Source: a virus
Length of the DNA stretch: 34,691 nt
IMG/VR virus record: IMGVR_UViG_3300043436_003650
Coordinates: 1 to 34,691 of that record
Strand: one strand, 5' to 3'
Part shown: positions 8,220 to 14,125 of the stretch, piece after piece
How positions within the stretch are numbered: position 1 is the first letter of the stretch
How the letters are laid out: every line of letters begins with the position of its first letter
Program-made: the position numbers and the translations under genes
The notes under the pieces: generated by a model
Seen by the model: the letters and a program-made list of their open reading frames with translations, nothing else
Told to the model about the DNA's origin: nothing
Database searches by the model: none

Positions 8220-8302
8220 CGGAGAGAAGGGGACTCGAACCCCTTATCTTTCACTAGGCTGTTAACTCTAGATCGGGCATTGCCACTAATGCTATTCTCT
8301 CC
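8220..8302 (-). tRNA. tRNA-like element with aberrant anticodon arm (possibly tRNA-Asn GTT, or decayed)
   Basis: On the minus strand 8302-8221 folds with a perfect 7-bp acceptor stem (GGAGAGA with TCTCTCC) and a perfect T arm (AGGGG-TTCGAGT-CCCCT). A D arm is possible as GCAT-TAGTGGCA-ATGC with the conserved GG in its loop. The middle is wrong: only 4 bp (CTAG with CTAG) close a 10-base loop AGTTAACAGC, and the body is about 10 bases too long for a class I tRNA. A GTT triplet and discriminator G fit Asn, but U33 is missing. CCA is not encoded. It lies between two phage genes in their direction. Either a decayed tRNA or a tRNA mimic. Confidence 0.6.
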
Positions 8303-8317
8303 TACCAGTTGTAAATC

Positions 8318-8839
8318 TTACAACAAGTCGTCTCCACCAAAGTCCTCTTCAAGTGAGGCTCTTGTGTAAGTGCCTCCTAAAGGCTCGCCATCGCGTGTTT
8401 TTTGCACTGCGTTTAGTGCAACTCCTACTCCTTTGTTACCTGCCTGATTAAAGGCAAAGAAGTTCATGGAGACACGCCCATAGCACCCAGAGTAAACCTC
8501 GCGTGGCGCCATTACTTCTTGGCGGTCCTCATCGACAACGATTGGCGGTTGCAAAGAAGACACATTCATGAAGAAGTGGTTTTCGTACTCCTCAGAGTCC
8601 TTTTCTTCGTCACCGTCTCTCAAAGGTGTTTTCAAACCTTTAGTGCCTTTCAGAATGGTTTGTGACTCATCAATGACGCCTTGGATAGCGTTCTGAATCA
8701 TTTTCACTGTCGCTTTGTCATCTTTGCTGATCAGTATAGTTGTGCTATACTTTGGCTTTTGACCTTCAGTGATTGCTTTTGGTTCAAATAGATTGACATA
8801 GCTCAATCTTACTTCTCCCGTTACTACTTTTTTCGCCAT
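8318..8839 (-). CDS. DUF2815-like single-stranded DNA-binding protein
   Basis: I place the start at the ATG at 8839, giving 173 residues that begin MAKKVVTGEVRLSYVNLFEP; an open frame extends further but only from a TTG. The opening, then KYSTTILISKDDKATVKMIQ, and a C-terminus rich in Gly and Asp (EEDFGGDDLL) match the DUF2815 family, whose members act as ssDNA-binding proteins next to phage DUF2800 and polymerase genes. The acidic tail resembles the interaction tails of SSB proteins. The leader just before the ATG is nearly pure A, as expected for Bacteroidota translation starts. Confidence 0.85.
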   Translation of the reverse strand: MAKKVVTGEVRLSYVNLFEPKAITEGQKPKYSTTILISKDDKATVKMIQNAIQGVIDESQTILKGTKGLKTPLRDGDEEKDSEEYENHFFMNVSSLQPPIVVDEDRQEVMAPREVYSGCYGRVSMNFFAFNQAGNKGVGVALNAVQKTRDGEPLGGTYTRASLEEDFGGDDLL

Positions 8840-8908
8840 TTTTCTTTTTTTTAATGGAGTTAATAAATTATTTGAGTTGTAAATATAGCCTTTATTTTGA
8901 TTAAATGC

Positions 8909-8927
8909 GTAATTTTTCAAAAATTAC
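8909..8927. promoter_or_regulatory. 19-bp perfect palindrome, possible operator
   Basis: GTAATTTTT-C-AAAAATTAC is a perfect inverted repeat of 9-bp arms about one base. It overlaps the stop codon of the DUF2800-like gene and precedes the DUF2815-like start by 70 bases. There is no T run after it, so it is a poor terminator; a protein-binding site or a weak RNA hairpin is more likely. It may separate expression of the two genes. Confidence 0.35.
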
Positions 8928-10102
8928 TGTAAAAAATCATCTGCCGAGTTTAGTTCTGGGCGTTTGTCCGACTCGGGAACTAAAGCGGGTTTGCCTTCAG
9001 GTTTCACAATGACTTCGCCTAAGTATTTGCCCATATTGGCTTTCCCTAGGTTTTTCTCTAAATCGCCTAGGCCTTTAAGCTTGACAATTTTGTTGAGATA
9101 AATTAGCTCATCATAGCCGGCAGTCTGCAAAATGGTCATGGCTTTTTGCTCATCCACTATTTTGCGGTTGCTTCTACCCTCAACAAGTTTGTATCCTGGG
9201 AACTTTTTACCTGCCAAAGCTTCTTTGTAGATGTGGTCCTTCACAGCTTCCAAATAGTTGGTAATGCGATCAGACTTCTCAAATACTTCCAAAAGCTCTA
9301 GATCCGTGCCAGGTTCTTCAGCATTAAAATCCGCTGCAGCGAACTCCAAAGCTTCTTTCTTTAGCGCCGGGCAATGAACTTTTGCTTTGCAGAATCTACA
9401 CCAGTCACCTGGCATGTGCTCACCTTCTCCAGCGTAGGCTAGTTTGGCCTGAGGCTTGACATAGCCCTCAGCCCATTCGATGAGTTCTATTGTTGGAATA
9501 TCCCAAACGCTGACGGCATCTAAGCGCGGCTGAACAATCATCAAACGCACTGTTGTAATGTCATACAAAATGCTATACTTTTCAACTGCCCCAACTGCAT
9601 ATAGTTTCAACTGGCTATTATCTACTGCAGAAACTCGCACACCCTTGCCAAACTTCAAATCGATTACCCACATCAAATCATCAGCAATGATGATGAGGTC
9701 ACATGTTCCAAAGCCGTTTTCAATGTAGACTTCCAAAGATACTTTCTCTTCTATCAGGATCAATGCGTCCGGTGTGGTTGCCCTGGCTTCTGCAATCTGC
9801 TCCAGAACTATTTCAATGTATGGCCCAACTTCAAATTCAATGTCCGTGGTGAACATCGGATGGCGTCGGAGCTCCATTGTTTTTGCATTGAACTCCTTCT
9901 CAGTAATAAAGCCAAGTTTATGTCGAAGAATGTTCTCGGATATCTCATGGGCCAAGGTACCTTCCTCAGCATGCGGAGAAGCTTCTTCCACAATGCCTTC
10001 AGACATTTTTGCGGACGGCGTACAGTTTAGCCACCTTGAAGCCCCAGAAGCAGAGAGAACCGCATGGGCTCTCTCTGAATGGTTTTCTACTTTCTTTGCC
10101 AT
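8924..10102 (-). CDS. DUF2800-like PD-(D/E)XK nuclease
   Basis: This 392-residue protein begins with the family's typical head: HAVLSASGASRWLNCTPSAK and then EEGTLAHEISE. The nuclease core is GFGTCDLIIIADDLMWVIDL, followed directly by KFGKG, giving the Asp and Asp-x-Lys of a PD-(D/E)XK site near residues 135-155. WCRFCKAKVHC at about 235-245 gives clustered cysteines like the iron-sulphur cluster of Cas4/AddB-type nucleases. Such genes normally sit beside DUF2815 and family A polymerase genes, as here. A recombination or replication exonuclease role is likely. Its ATG shares one base with the previous stop (TAATG). Confidence 0.85.
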   Translation of the reverse strand: MAKKVENHSERAHAVLSASGASRWLNCTPSAKMSEGIVEEASPHAEEGTLAHEISENILRHKLGFITEKEFNAKTMELRRHPMFTTDIEFEVGPYIEIVLEQIAEARATTPDALILIEEKVSLEVYIENGFGTCDLIIIADDLMWVIDLKFGKGVRVSAVDNSQLKLYAVGAVEKYSILYDITTVRLMIVQPRLDAVSVWDIPTIELIEWAEGYVKPQAKLAYAGEGEHMPGDWCRFCKAKVHCPALKKEALEFAAADFNAEEPGTDLELLEVFEKSDRITNYLEAVKDHIYKEALAGKKFPGYKLVEGRSNRKIVDEQKAMTILQTAGYDELIYLNKIVKLKGLGDLEKNLGKANMGKYLGEVIVKPEGKPALVPESDKRPELNSADDFLQ

Positions 10103-10590
10103 TACAATGAAGCGATAAAGTCGTGGTATTCGTTGTACTTGTCTTTAGGCAGCGAAGTCACGTTTGCAGCTCCAAACTCTACCAACTTAGCTTTAATGGC
10201 ATTTTTGTGCATCAAAGCTTTTTCAGCTGTCAAAGCTCGAAGCGTAGCTACATTGATTTGCTCCTCTGCCGGTGCTTCCTCTTCTTGTATAGTTGCCGGT
10301 GTAGGACATTGGTCCATTTCTGCTTCAGGTTCTGCTTCAGGTTCTGCTTCAGGTTCTGCTTCAGGTTCTGGAGCTTTAGCTTTACGACTGCGCGTTGCCT
10401 TTTCAGTTACGGTTTTGCTTGGCCCTCCATTCATAGCCTGTTCTACATTAATTTCGAAAGGTTTTGCCGGTTCTGTTCTAAGGTTTTCCACCATAGGAAG
10501 GTCCCCTAGTGTACGCATTAGTCTTTCTAATGCTTCTACGTGCTTGACGTTCGCGACGTCAATTGTTAAACTTACATTCATGATTTTCAT
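10102..10590 (-). CDS. Hypothetical protein with acidic EAEP repeats, 162 aa
   Basis: The first 60 residues (MKIMNVSLTIDVANVKHVEA...) look like a folded beta-alpha unit. A basic stretch with ATRSRKAK follows, then a low-complexity acidic part with four EAEP units made by perfect 12-bp DNA repeats. The last 45 residues (LTAEKALMHKNAIKAKLVEF) look helical, like a small SAP or LEM-type module. The mix suggests a DNA-replication accessory protein with a flexible linker. The start overlaps the HTH gene's stop (ATGA); a second Met four codons on is possible. Confidence 0.7.
   Translation of the reverse strand: MKIMNVSLTIDVANVKHVEALERLMRTLGDLPMVENLRTEPAKPFEINVEQAMNGGPSKTVTEKATRSRKAKAPEPEAEPEAEPEAEPEAEMDQCPTPATIQEEEAPAEEQINVATLRALTAEKALMHKNAIKAKLVEFGAANVTSLPKDKYNEYHDFIASL
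10318..10365. repeat. Four perfect 12-bp tandem repeats (TTCTGCTTCAGG)
   Basis: Four identical copies of TTCTGCTTCAGG follow one another; a partial copy comes after. On the coding (minus) strand they spell EAEP four times. Perfect identity at the DNA level points to recent slippage, so copy number probably differs among related phages and alters linker length without breaking the frame. Confidence 0.9.
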
Positions 10591-10997
10591 GATTTTACGG
10601 ATTTATTGATTACTATTCTATTGATCTCGGTCAGGTAGTCTGACAAAGGTTGGTTAGGAGAGCTCAGTACGTGAGTAGCCAAAAGACTCTCCAAATGATA
10701 AATTTTTGTTATTCCCGTTTGCGGGGAGTAGATGGCGCTGTAGTCATCCAAGGTGAAGCGAAGTAAACCATTCTGGGCTGTCTGCTTCCATTGCATAGAA
10801 TCATAGTAAAGCGCATCTATTGAGAGACCTGTGAACATTGAAAGTCTGTACAACTGTTCCTCATTCATGCTAGACTTTCCACTGGCCATTCTTGAGAGAG
10901 CAGACATTGGATGCTTCGATTTTGGGAACAAAACTTTTGAAAGTTCTTTTTTGTCTAAGTTTCTGATCTCTATCAACTTTTTTAAATTCACGTTCAT
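10587..10997 (-). CDS. Cro/CI-type HTH regulator
   Basis: A 136-residue protein whose first 60 residues fit the XRE helix-turn-helix pattern: LKKLIEIRNLDKKELSKVLF, then SALSRMASGKSSMNEEQLYR as recognition helix and following helix. The C-terminal part (LLRFTLDDYSAIYSPQTG...) looks beta-rich and may be a dimer or sensing domain. It lies in the middle of the leftward unit, not at the divergent promoters, and there is no integrase, so it need not be a lysogeny repressor. It could switch the early unit or bind the repeated AACAATAA elements, but that is inference. Confidence 0.75.
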   Translation of the reverse strand: MNVNLKKLIEIRNLDKKELSKVLFPKSKHPMSALSRMASGKSSMNEEQLYRLSMFTGLSIDALYYDSMQWKQTAQNGLLRFTLDDYSAIYSPQTGITKIYHLESLLATHVLSSPNQPLSDYLTEINRIVINKSVKS

Positions 10998-11019
10998 GTC
11001 AAAACATTTTTAGTTGATA

Positions 11020-11529
11020 CTAATCCTCTAAGCCTTTTTTAAGCGCTAAGACAATGAGGCTATCTGGTTTCAAGTCCATCCCGTCGTCTATGCCTTTGAC
11101 TAGGCACTCAACTACTTCTCTAAGCGCTTTGTATTTTTTGGCTTCAATAGCATTTCTTGCATGTTCGGCCATCTGATCAACTACCTGATCAATCATCTGA
11201 TCAGCTATCTTATCAACCATTTTTTCTTCTAACTCCTTCAGGTTATCTGCAAAACTGGGATTTAGTTTTGTTGCAACTTGCTTTATTTTAAGACCTCTAA
11301 AGTGGTTTTGTTGATCTTTAGCGTAAGCTTTAAAATCTTCAGAACTCATGGATTGCGCAGCTTTATAGGCTTCTGTTACCAAGTTTGCTTCTGTAGTTCT
11401 GATTCTAGACATCCAAACTACCTCCTTTGCAATGCCAAAGCCGTTCATCGGTTTGAACTTACGAACGTAACCCTCCTGTAGTGTGTAGATAGTTTTATCT
11501 TCTATCTGTTCTTCTTGGATTCTGTACAT
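11020..11529 (-). CDS. Hypothetical coiled-coil protein with DQxx repeats, 169 aa
   Basis: The protein opens MYRIQEEQIEDKTIYTLQEG and is mostly helical after residue 60. Residues about 104-122 form a repeat of four-residue units (VDKIADQMIDQVVDQMAEH), produced by a degenerate 12-bp tandem repeat in the DNA. This suggests a helical or amphipathic spacer. The flanking parts show no known motif. It sits between two other unknown early genes with almost no spacing (2 bases to the next upstream gene), so it is part of one operon. Confidence 0.7.
   Translation of the reverse strand: MYRIQEEQIEDKTIYTLQEGYVRKFKPMNGFGIAKEVVWMSRIRTTEANLVTEAYKAAQSMSSEDFKAYAKDQQNHFRGLKIKQVATKLNPSFADNLKELEEKMVDKIADQMIDQVVDQMAEHARNAIEAKKYKALREVVECLVKGIDDGMDLKPDSLIVLALKKGLED
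11171..11218. repeat. Degenerate 12-bp tandem repeat with TGATCA cores
   Basis: Four adjacent 12-base units: ATCTGATCAACT, ACCTGATCAATC, ATCTGATCAGCT, ATCTTATCAACC. Three contain the palindrome TGATCA. They encode the DQ-rich helix of the surrounding gene. This is older and more diverged than the perfect 12-bp repeat at 10318. Confidence 0.8.
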
Positions 11530-11531
11530 GA

Positions 11532-12050
11532 CTATTTAATTTTTTGGCGCAATGCGTCCAGGTTAATACTAAGAGCTGTGTTGGTTGATAGCTTTGGGAG
11601 GTATTCAAACGCTTCCGGAAAATGCTCTTGTACTTTTTTGTAGGTGCGCAAAGTGTCGCACAAAGTCACTTGAATTTCTAACTTCAATTCGTTTACTACT
11701 TTTTCAGCTTTCTTGTAGCTTTTTTCAAGGTCCCAAAGTAATTCTCCTTCTTCTTTTGATAACTTCAAAACATTTTCACAATCTTTAAACGGAATTGATT
11801 CAGGTATGTACACCCATTTGTAATCGAAGCCGTATCCAATTAGTTGAAATTCTCTTCTTGTCACAATATAGTTCTTGTGATGGTCGATTGTTGATGCGTA
11901 AATATTTTGAATTTGTTGTGGAACGCGGTCCCAAGCGATATTCGCTACGGCTTGTTGAAATTTCAACTTCAGGGCTGCTGCTTCTTTAGCCTTTACTTCT
12001 GTCATTGCTTTGGCTGTGTCCTGGGCAATTTGTTTTGTGATTCTAGACAT
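11532..12050 (-). CDS. Hypothetical early protein, 172 aa
   Basis: It begins MSRITKQIAQDTAKAMTEVK with long helical stretches at both ends (KAKEAAALKLKFQQAV and ELLWDLEKSYKKAEKVVNEL), and a more mixed centre with aromatic residues (YIVTRREFQLIGYGFDYKWV). The look is that of a phage early protein that could bind a host partner, without catalytic motifs. It is packed between neighbours with gaps of 2 and 27 bases. Family not recognised. Confidence 0.7.
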   Translation of the reverse strand: MSRITKQIAQDTAKAMTEVKAKEAAALKLKFQQAVANIAWDRVPQQIQNIYASTIDHHKNYIVTRREFQLIGYGFDYKWVYIPESIPFKDCENVLKLSKEEGELLWDLEKSYKKAEKVVNELKLEIQVTLCDTLRTYKKVQEHFPEAFEYLPKLSTNTALSINLDALRQKIK

Positions 12051-12077
12051 TCTATTTAAAATTTAATTGGTTACTAA

Positions 12078-12479
12078 TTAATAGCCGTTAACGATGGCCC
12101 ATTCGTTTCCATTCTCTGGATGATTTTTATTTGCTGTAATGTATTCAGCTGCTTCTGATTTAGTGGTGCCTGTAAACATGACTCCAGTATTGCACTCAAT
12201 GGATTCTATGTATTCCATTTGTTTTTCTGTAGGTTTTTTAGCTACCATTTTAAATCCTTTGTTTGGGTCGAACTGCTCATCGATTAACCTTTGTTTCTTG
12301 GCTCTGTTGTATTTTGACTCTATGAAAATTAGATCGGATACATCTGTCCAAAAGTCTTTGCCAGTTCTTCGTGTTTGAAGCCTAGCGCGTGTGCCTTGTA
12401 TCTCAACAAGTATGAAGCGCATTGCCTTGTCGCTTTGCCATTTTGTGTGGTAGTTACACCCTATTATCAAATTTGCCAT
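12078..12479 (-). CDS. Hypothetical early protein, 133 aa
   Basis: I take the ATG at 12479 (MANLIIGCNYHTKWQSDKAM) rather than a TTG six bases upstream. The first half looks like a small beta domain that reads IGCNYHTKW, FILVEIQGTRARLQ and LQTRRTGKDFWT; the second half (KPTEKQMEYIESI..., KSEAAEYITANK) resembles a short helical module found at protein ends for binding. There is no catalytic signature. It lies between the ParB-like gene and other small early genes, in the same direction. Confidence 0.7.
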   Translation of the reverse strand: MANLIIGCNYHTKWQSDKAMRFILVEIQGTRARLQTRRTGKDFWTDVSDLIFIESKYNRAKKQRLIDEQFDPNKGFKMVAKKPTEKQMEYIESIECNTGVMFTGTTKSEAAEYITANKNHPENGNEWAIVNGY

Positions 12480-12490
12480 GATCAAGTAGT

Positions 12491-13237
12491 TTAGTTGATT
12501 AACACGCGATCTCTCATGCGGTGGTTGATAATGGACTCCATCTCCTGGATGATTGTCTTCACAGATTTCACGTCCTCAATGCGACGGCCCGACTCCTTGA
12601 GCTTCTTAAGCATGAGCTCATGTTCGTACTTGCCCACTGTAAGTAGTTGGATCATGACGTGAAAGAAGCGCGAGCTGTACGGGTTGGAAGTGTATTCGGA
12701 AAAGTCGCGAAGTAATGTGCCCAGGCGATATGACTGGTCTTTGCCCTTAGTGGACAAGGTACCGTCTCTGAAAGCCTCAATGGCCTCGGGTGCAGATGGC
12801 GTACCGGCATGAAACATTTTTATAGCTGTGGCCAAGCTCATGCCAGGGAAAGTATCAATGAAGTCCTGCAGCTCTATGTACGCTTCTTTCTTCAGGTCGA
12901 TATAAGAGTTCATGAAGTCCGAGTTGCGCCACTTGGTATGGTTGCTGTTGATTGTTGGAACGATGCTGAGGTCTGCTTCTTTATGTATAACATAGTAGAC
13001 GTTCGTTCTCAGTTCTCTGGAGACAGCAAATCGATGCTGCCCATCAATGATCTCCATCGCCTCATTGACAATGATTGGCGCGTATCGGAGTACGTCAATG
13101 CCTAGTCGGATAACGTCTTGAATCTTTTGAACTTTGCTCTCATTGATATCGCGGTTTCCTTTCAGGAATTTGAAGCGCCCATAGTCTGTGGTATAGTAAA
13201 TCTTAGTATTGGCTTCGATGTGTTTTAGTTCGCTCAT
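12491..13237 (-). CDS. ParB/Srx-like domain protein
   Basis: A 248-residue protein with a ParB/sulfiredoxin-type N-terminal domain: a strand YAPIIVNEAMEIIDGQHRFA (about 57-76) carries the GxHR signature (here GQHR), and NSNHTKWRNSDFMN follows. The C-terminal half is helical (ATAIKMFHAGTPSAPEAIEA) and could bind DNA. Phage proteins of this kind act as ParB-like CTPases, nucleases or partners of modification enzymes; no ParA is encoded nearby. It is the second gene of the leftward unit, close to the repeat-rich control region, so a role at those sites is conceivable. Base composition here is somewhat more GC-rich than in the neighbours. Confidence 0.8.
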   Translation of the reverse strand: MSELKHIEANTKIYYTTDYGRFKFLKGNRDINESKVQKIQDVIRLGIDVLRYAPIIVNEAMEIIDGQHRFAVSRELRTNVYYVIHKEADLSIVPTINSNHTKWRNSDFMNSYIDLKKEAYIELQDFIDTFPGMSLATAIKMFHAGTPSAPEAIEAFRDGTLSTKGKDQSYRLGTLLRDFSEYTSNPYSSRFFHVMIQLLTVGKYEHELMLKKLKESGRRIEDVKSVKTIIQEMESIINHRMRDRVLIN

Positions 13238-13668
13238 GATGCTCTACGGATAAAAAATTTAGGAATAAAAAATTTCGTTTTAGGTTCGTCCGGGTTGTTG
13301 TGGTCCTGCATAGTGAGACCTAAAGTTTTTGATTTCGGTACCCAACCAATGAAGCGACTGCCGTCCCAATGTTGTACAGATATTTGAAAAGCCTTAAGGG
13401 TTTCTCCTATTATATTGCTTTCCCAAAACACCTGGTGAGTTGCATGCAGTTGGTCCGTCTCTTCTGATTGTCCTATGAAGCGCATAAGAGTTCGATTGGT
13501 TTTTACTAGGATATTCGGATTAGGCTTTCTAACCGGTGCGCCGTACACCAGTCTATGGTCGCAAATTGAAGAATACAAGTCATAGTTGAAATGGCCGCCG
13601 AGATGGCTGTCTGTTCCAGCTTTAGACCACCAGGATCTAGCAACTGCGAAATTGAATTTTTGTGTCAT
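13234..13668 (-). CDS. Hypothetical first gene of the leftward unit, 144 aa
   Basis: It begins MTQKFNFAVARSWWSKAGTD and is rich in His, Trp and Arg, with stretches such as LGGHFNYDLYSSICDHRLVY. No motif is recognised. As the first gene after the leftward promoter it is expected to be expressed at once upon infection. It is coupled to the ParB-like gene by ATGA. Early-first position is typical of host-takeover or anti-defence proteins, but that is only positional inference. Confidence 0.7.
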   Translation of the reverse strand: MTQKFNFAVARSWWSKAGTDSHLGGHFNYDLYSSICDHRLVYGAPVRKPNPNILVKTNRTLMRFIGQSEETDQLHATHQVFWESNIIGETLKAFQISVQHWDGSRFIGWVPKSKTLGLTMQDHNNPDEPKTKFFIPKFFIRRAS

Positions 13669-13696
13669 GTTTATCGTTTTAGCGTTTTTACAGTGT

Positions 13697-13704
13697 CAAA
13701 TGTA
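13697..13704 (-). promoter_or_regulatory. Bacteroidota-type -7 box TACATTTG, leftward
   Basis: Read on the minus strand, TACATTTG fits the TAnnTTTG consensus of the primary sigma factor of Bacteroidota. It lies 28 bases before the first leftward ATG, giving a short leader of about 20 bases. No perfect TTTG upstream box is seen at the expected spacing, so the promoter may depend on an activator, perhaps bound to the AACAATAA elements upstream. Confidence 0.6.
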
Positions 13705-13762
13705 TTACTTATTTTGAATTAAATACACTTTTTTTCAAAAAATTTTTCAAAACGGAAACAAA

Positions 13763-13856
13763 GAAACAATAAAAACAGGTATTGTTTACGTTATTGTTTC
13801 CGCTGAAAGCCTTGTAAACGCTAGGAATTTTTCTATTTGTAAACAATAAACAATAA
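13763..13856. repeat. Left cluster of GTAAACAATAA-type elements
   Basis: Five copies of the element: GAAACAATAA (13763-13772, +), two on the minus strand as an adjoining pair (13781-13800, read GAAACAATAACGTAAACAAT), then GTAAACAATAA (13839-13849, +) and TAAACAATAA (13847-13856, +). The minus-strand pair points toward the leftward promoter. Confidence 0.85.
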
Positions 13857-13883
13857 TTTTCTTATATAACTAAAATATAAATA

Positions 13884-13931
13884 GGGGGTAGTGGTACACA
13901 ATATGCGTATAAACACACACGTACTACCCCC
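13884..13931. repeat. Inverted repeat with G/C-rich 9-bp arms
   Basis: GGGGGTAGT (13884-13892) pairs perfectly with ACTACCCCC (13923-13931) around a 30-base loop that contains ATGCGTATAAACACACACGT. It is the most GC-rich island of an otherwise AT-rich region and lies centrally between the two element clusters. A structural role at an origin, or a bidirectional transcription block, is possible. Confidence 0.6.
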
Positions 13932-13958
13932 CACACGTATAGGGGTTATATAGGAAAT

Positions 13959-14070
13959 TTATTGTTTCTTTGTTTCTAGGGTACCAAAAAAGAAACTAAA
14001 ACCCTTATAGATACTAGCTTTTTAAGCGTAAACAATAACGTAAACAATAAGGGAACAATAAAGGAACAAT
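13959..14070. repeat. Right cluster of GTAAACAATAA-type elements
   Basis: One minus-strand copy (TTATTGTTTC, 13959-13968) is followed by four plus-strand copies in register: GTAAACAATAA at 14028 and 14040, GGAACAATAA at 14052 and GGAACAAT at 14063, so periods of 12, 12 and 11 bases, close to one helical turn. The run ends 17 bases before the upstream TTTG box of the rightward promoter. Confidence 0.9.
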
Positions 14071-14086
14071 GTTTATTTTGCCAACT

Positions 14087-14119
14087 TTTGGTAACATGGT
14101 TGATTTTTAAATACATTTG
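14087..14119 (+). promoter_or_regulatory. Bacteroidota-type promoter, rightward late unit
   Basis: TTTG at 14087-14090 and TACATTTG at 14112-14119, 21 bases apart, match the -33 TTTG and -7 TAnnTTTG boxes of Bacteroidota. Transcription should begin about 4-7 bases after the -7 box, at 14123-14126. The first start codon is at 14126, so the message may have no leader or only a few bases. Four tandem elements lie immediately upstream. Confidence 0.75.
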
Positions 14120-14125
14120 TCATAG

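Larger units (their letters stand above)
13669..14125. other. 457-bp divergent control region, possible replication origin
   Basis: No gene fits here. From left to right it holds the leftward -7 box, an AT-rich stretch with a doubled TTTTTCAAAA (about 13730-13750), a first cluster of AACAATAA elements (13763-13856), a hairpin with GGGGGTAGT and ACTACCCCC arms, a second cluster (13959-14070) and the rightward promoter. Iterated short elements next to an AT-rich segment between divergent units are typical of phage and plasmid origins, but also of operator regions. The sequence alone cannot separate these. Confidence 0.6.

Noticed and set aside
8221-8302. Suppressor tRNA (CTA or TTA anticodon) used for stop-codon recoding
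   Set aside because: TCTAGA and GTTAAC contain such triplets, but no register gives a 5-bp stem with a 7-base loop, and all genes read cleanly in the standard code.
10079-10609. Long plus-strand frame across the EAEP gene
   Set aside because: It is a Ser/Ala-rich mirror of the repeat-containing minus-strand gene, with no leader or coupling, against the direction of the unit.
13763-14070. CRISPR array in the repeat-rich control region
   Set aside because: The repeats are 8-11 bases, occur on both strands and have irregular spacing; no 25-35 bp repeats or spacers and no cas genes.
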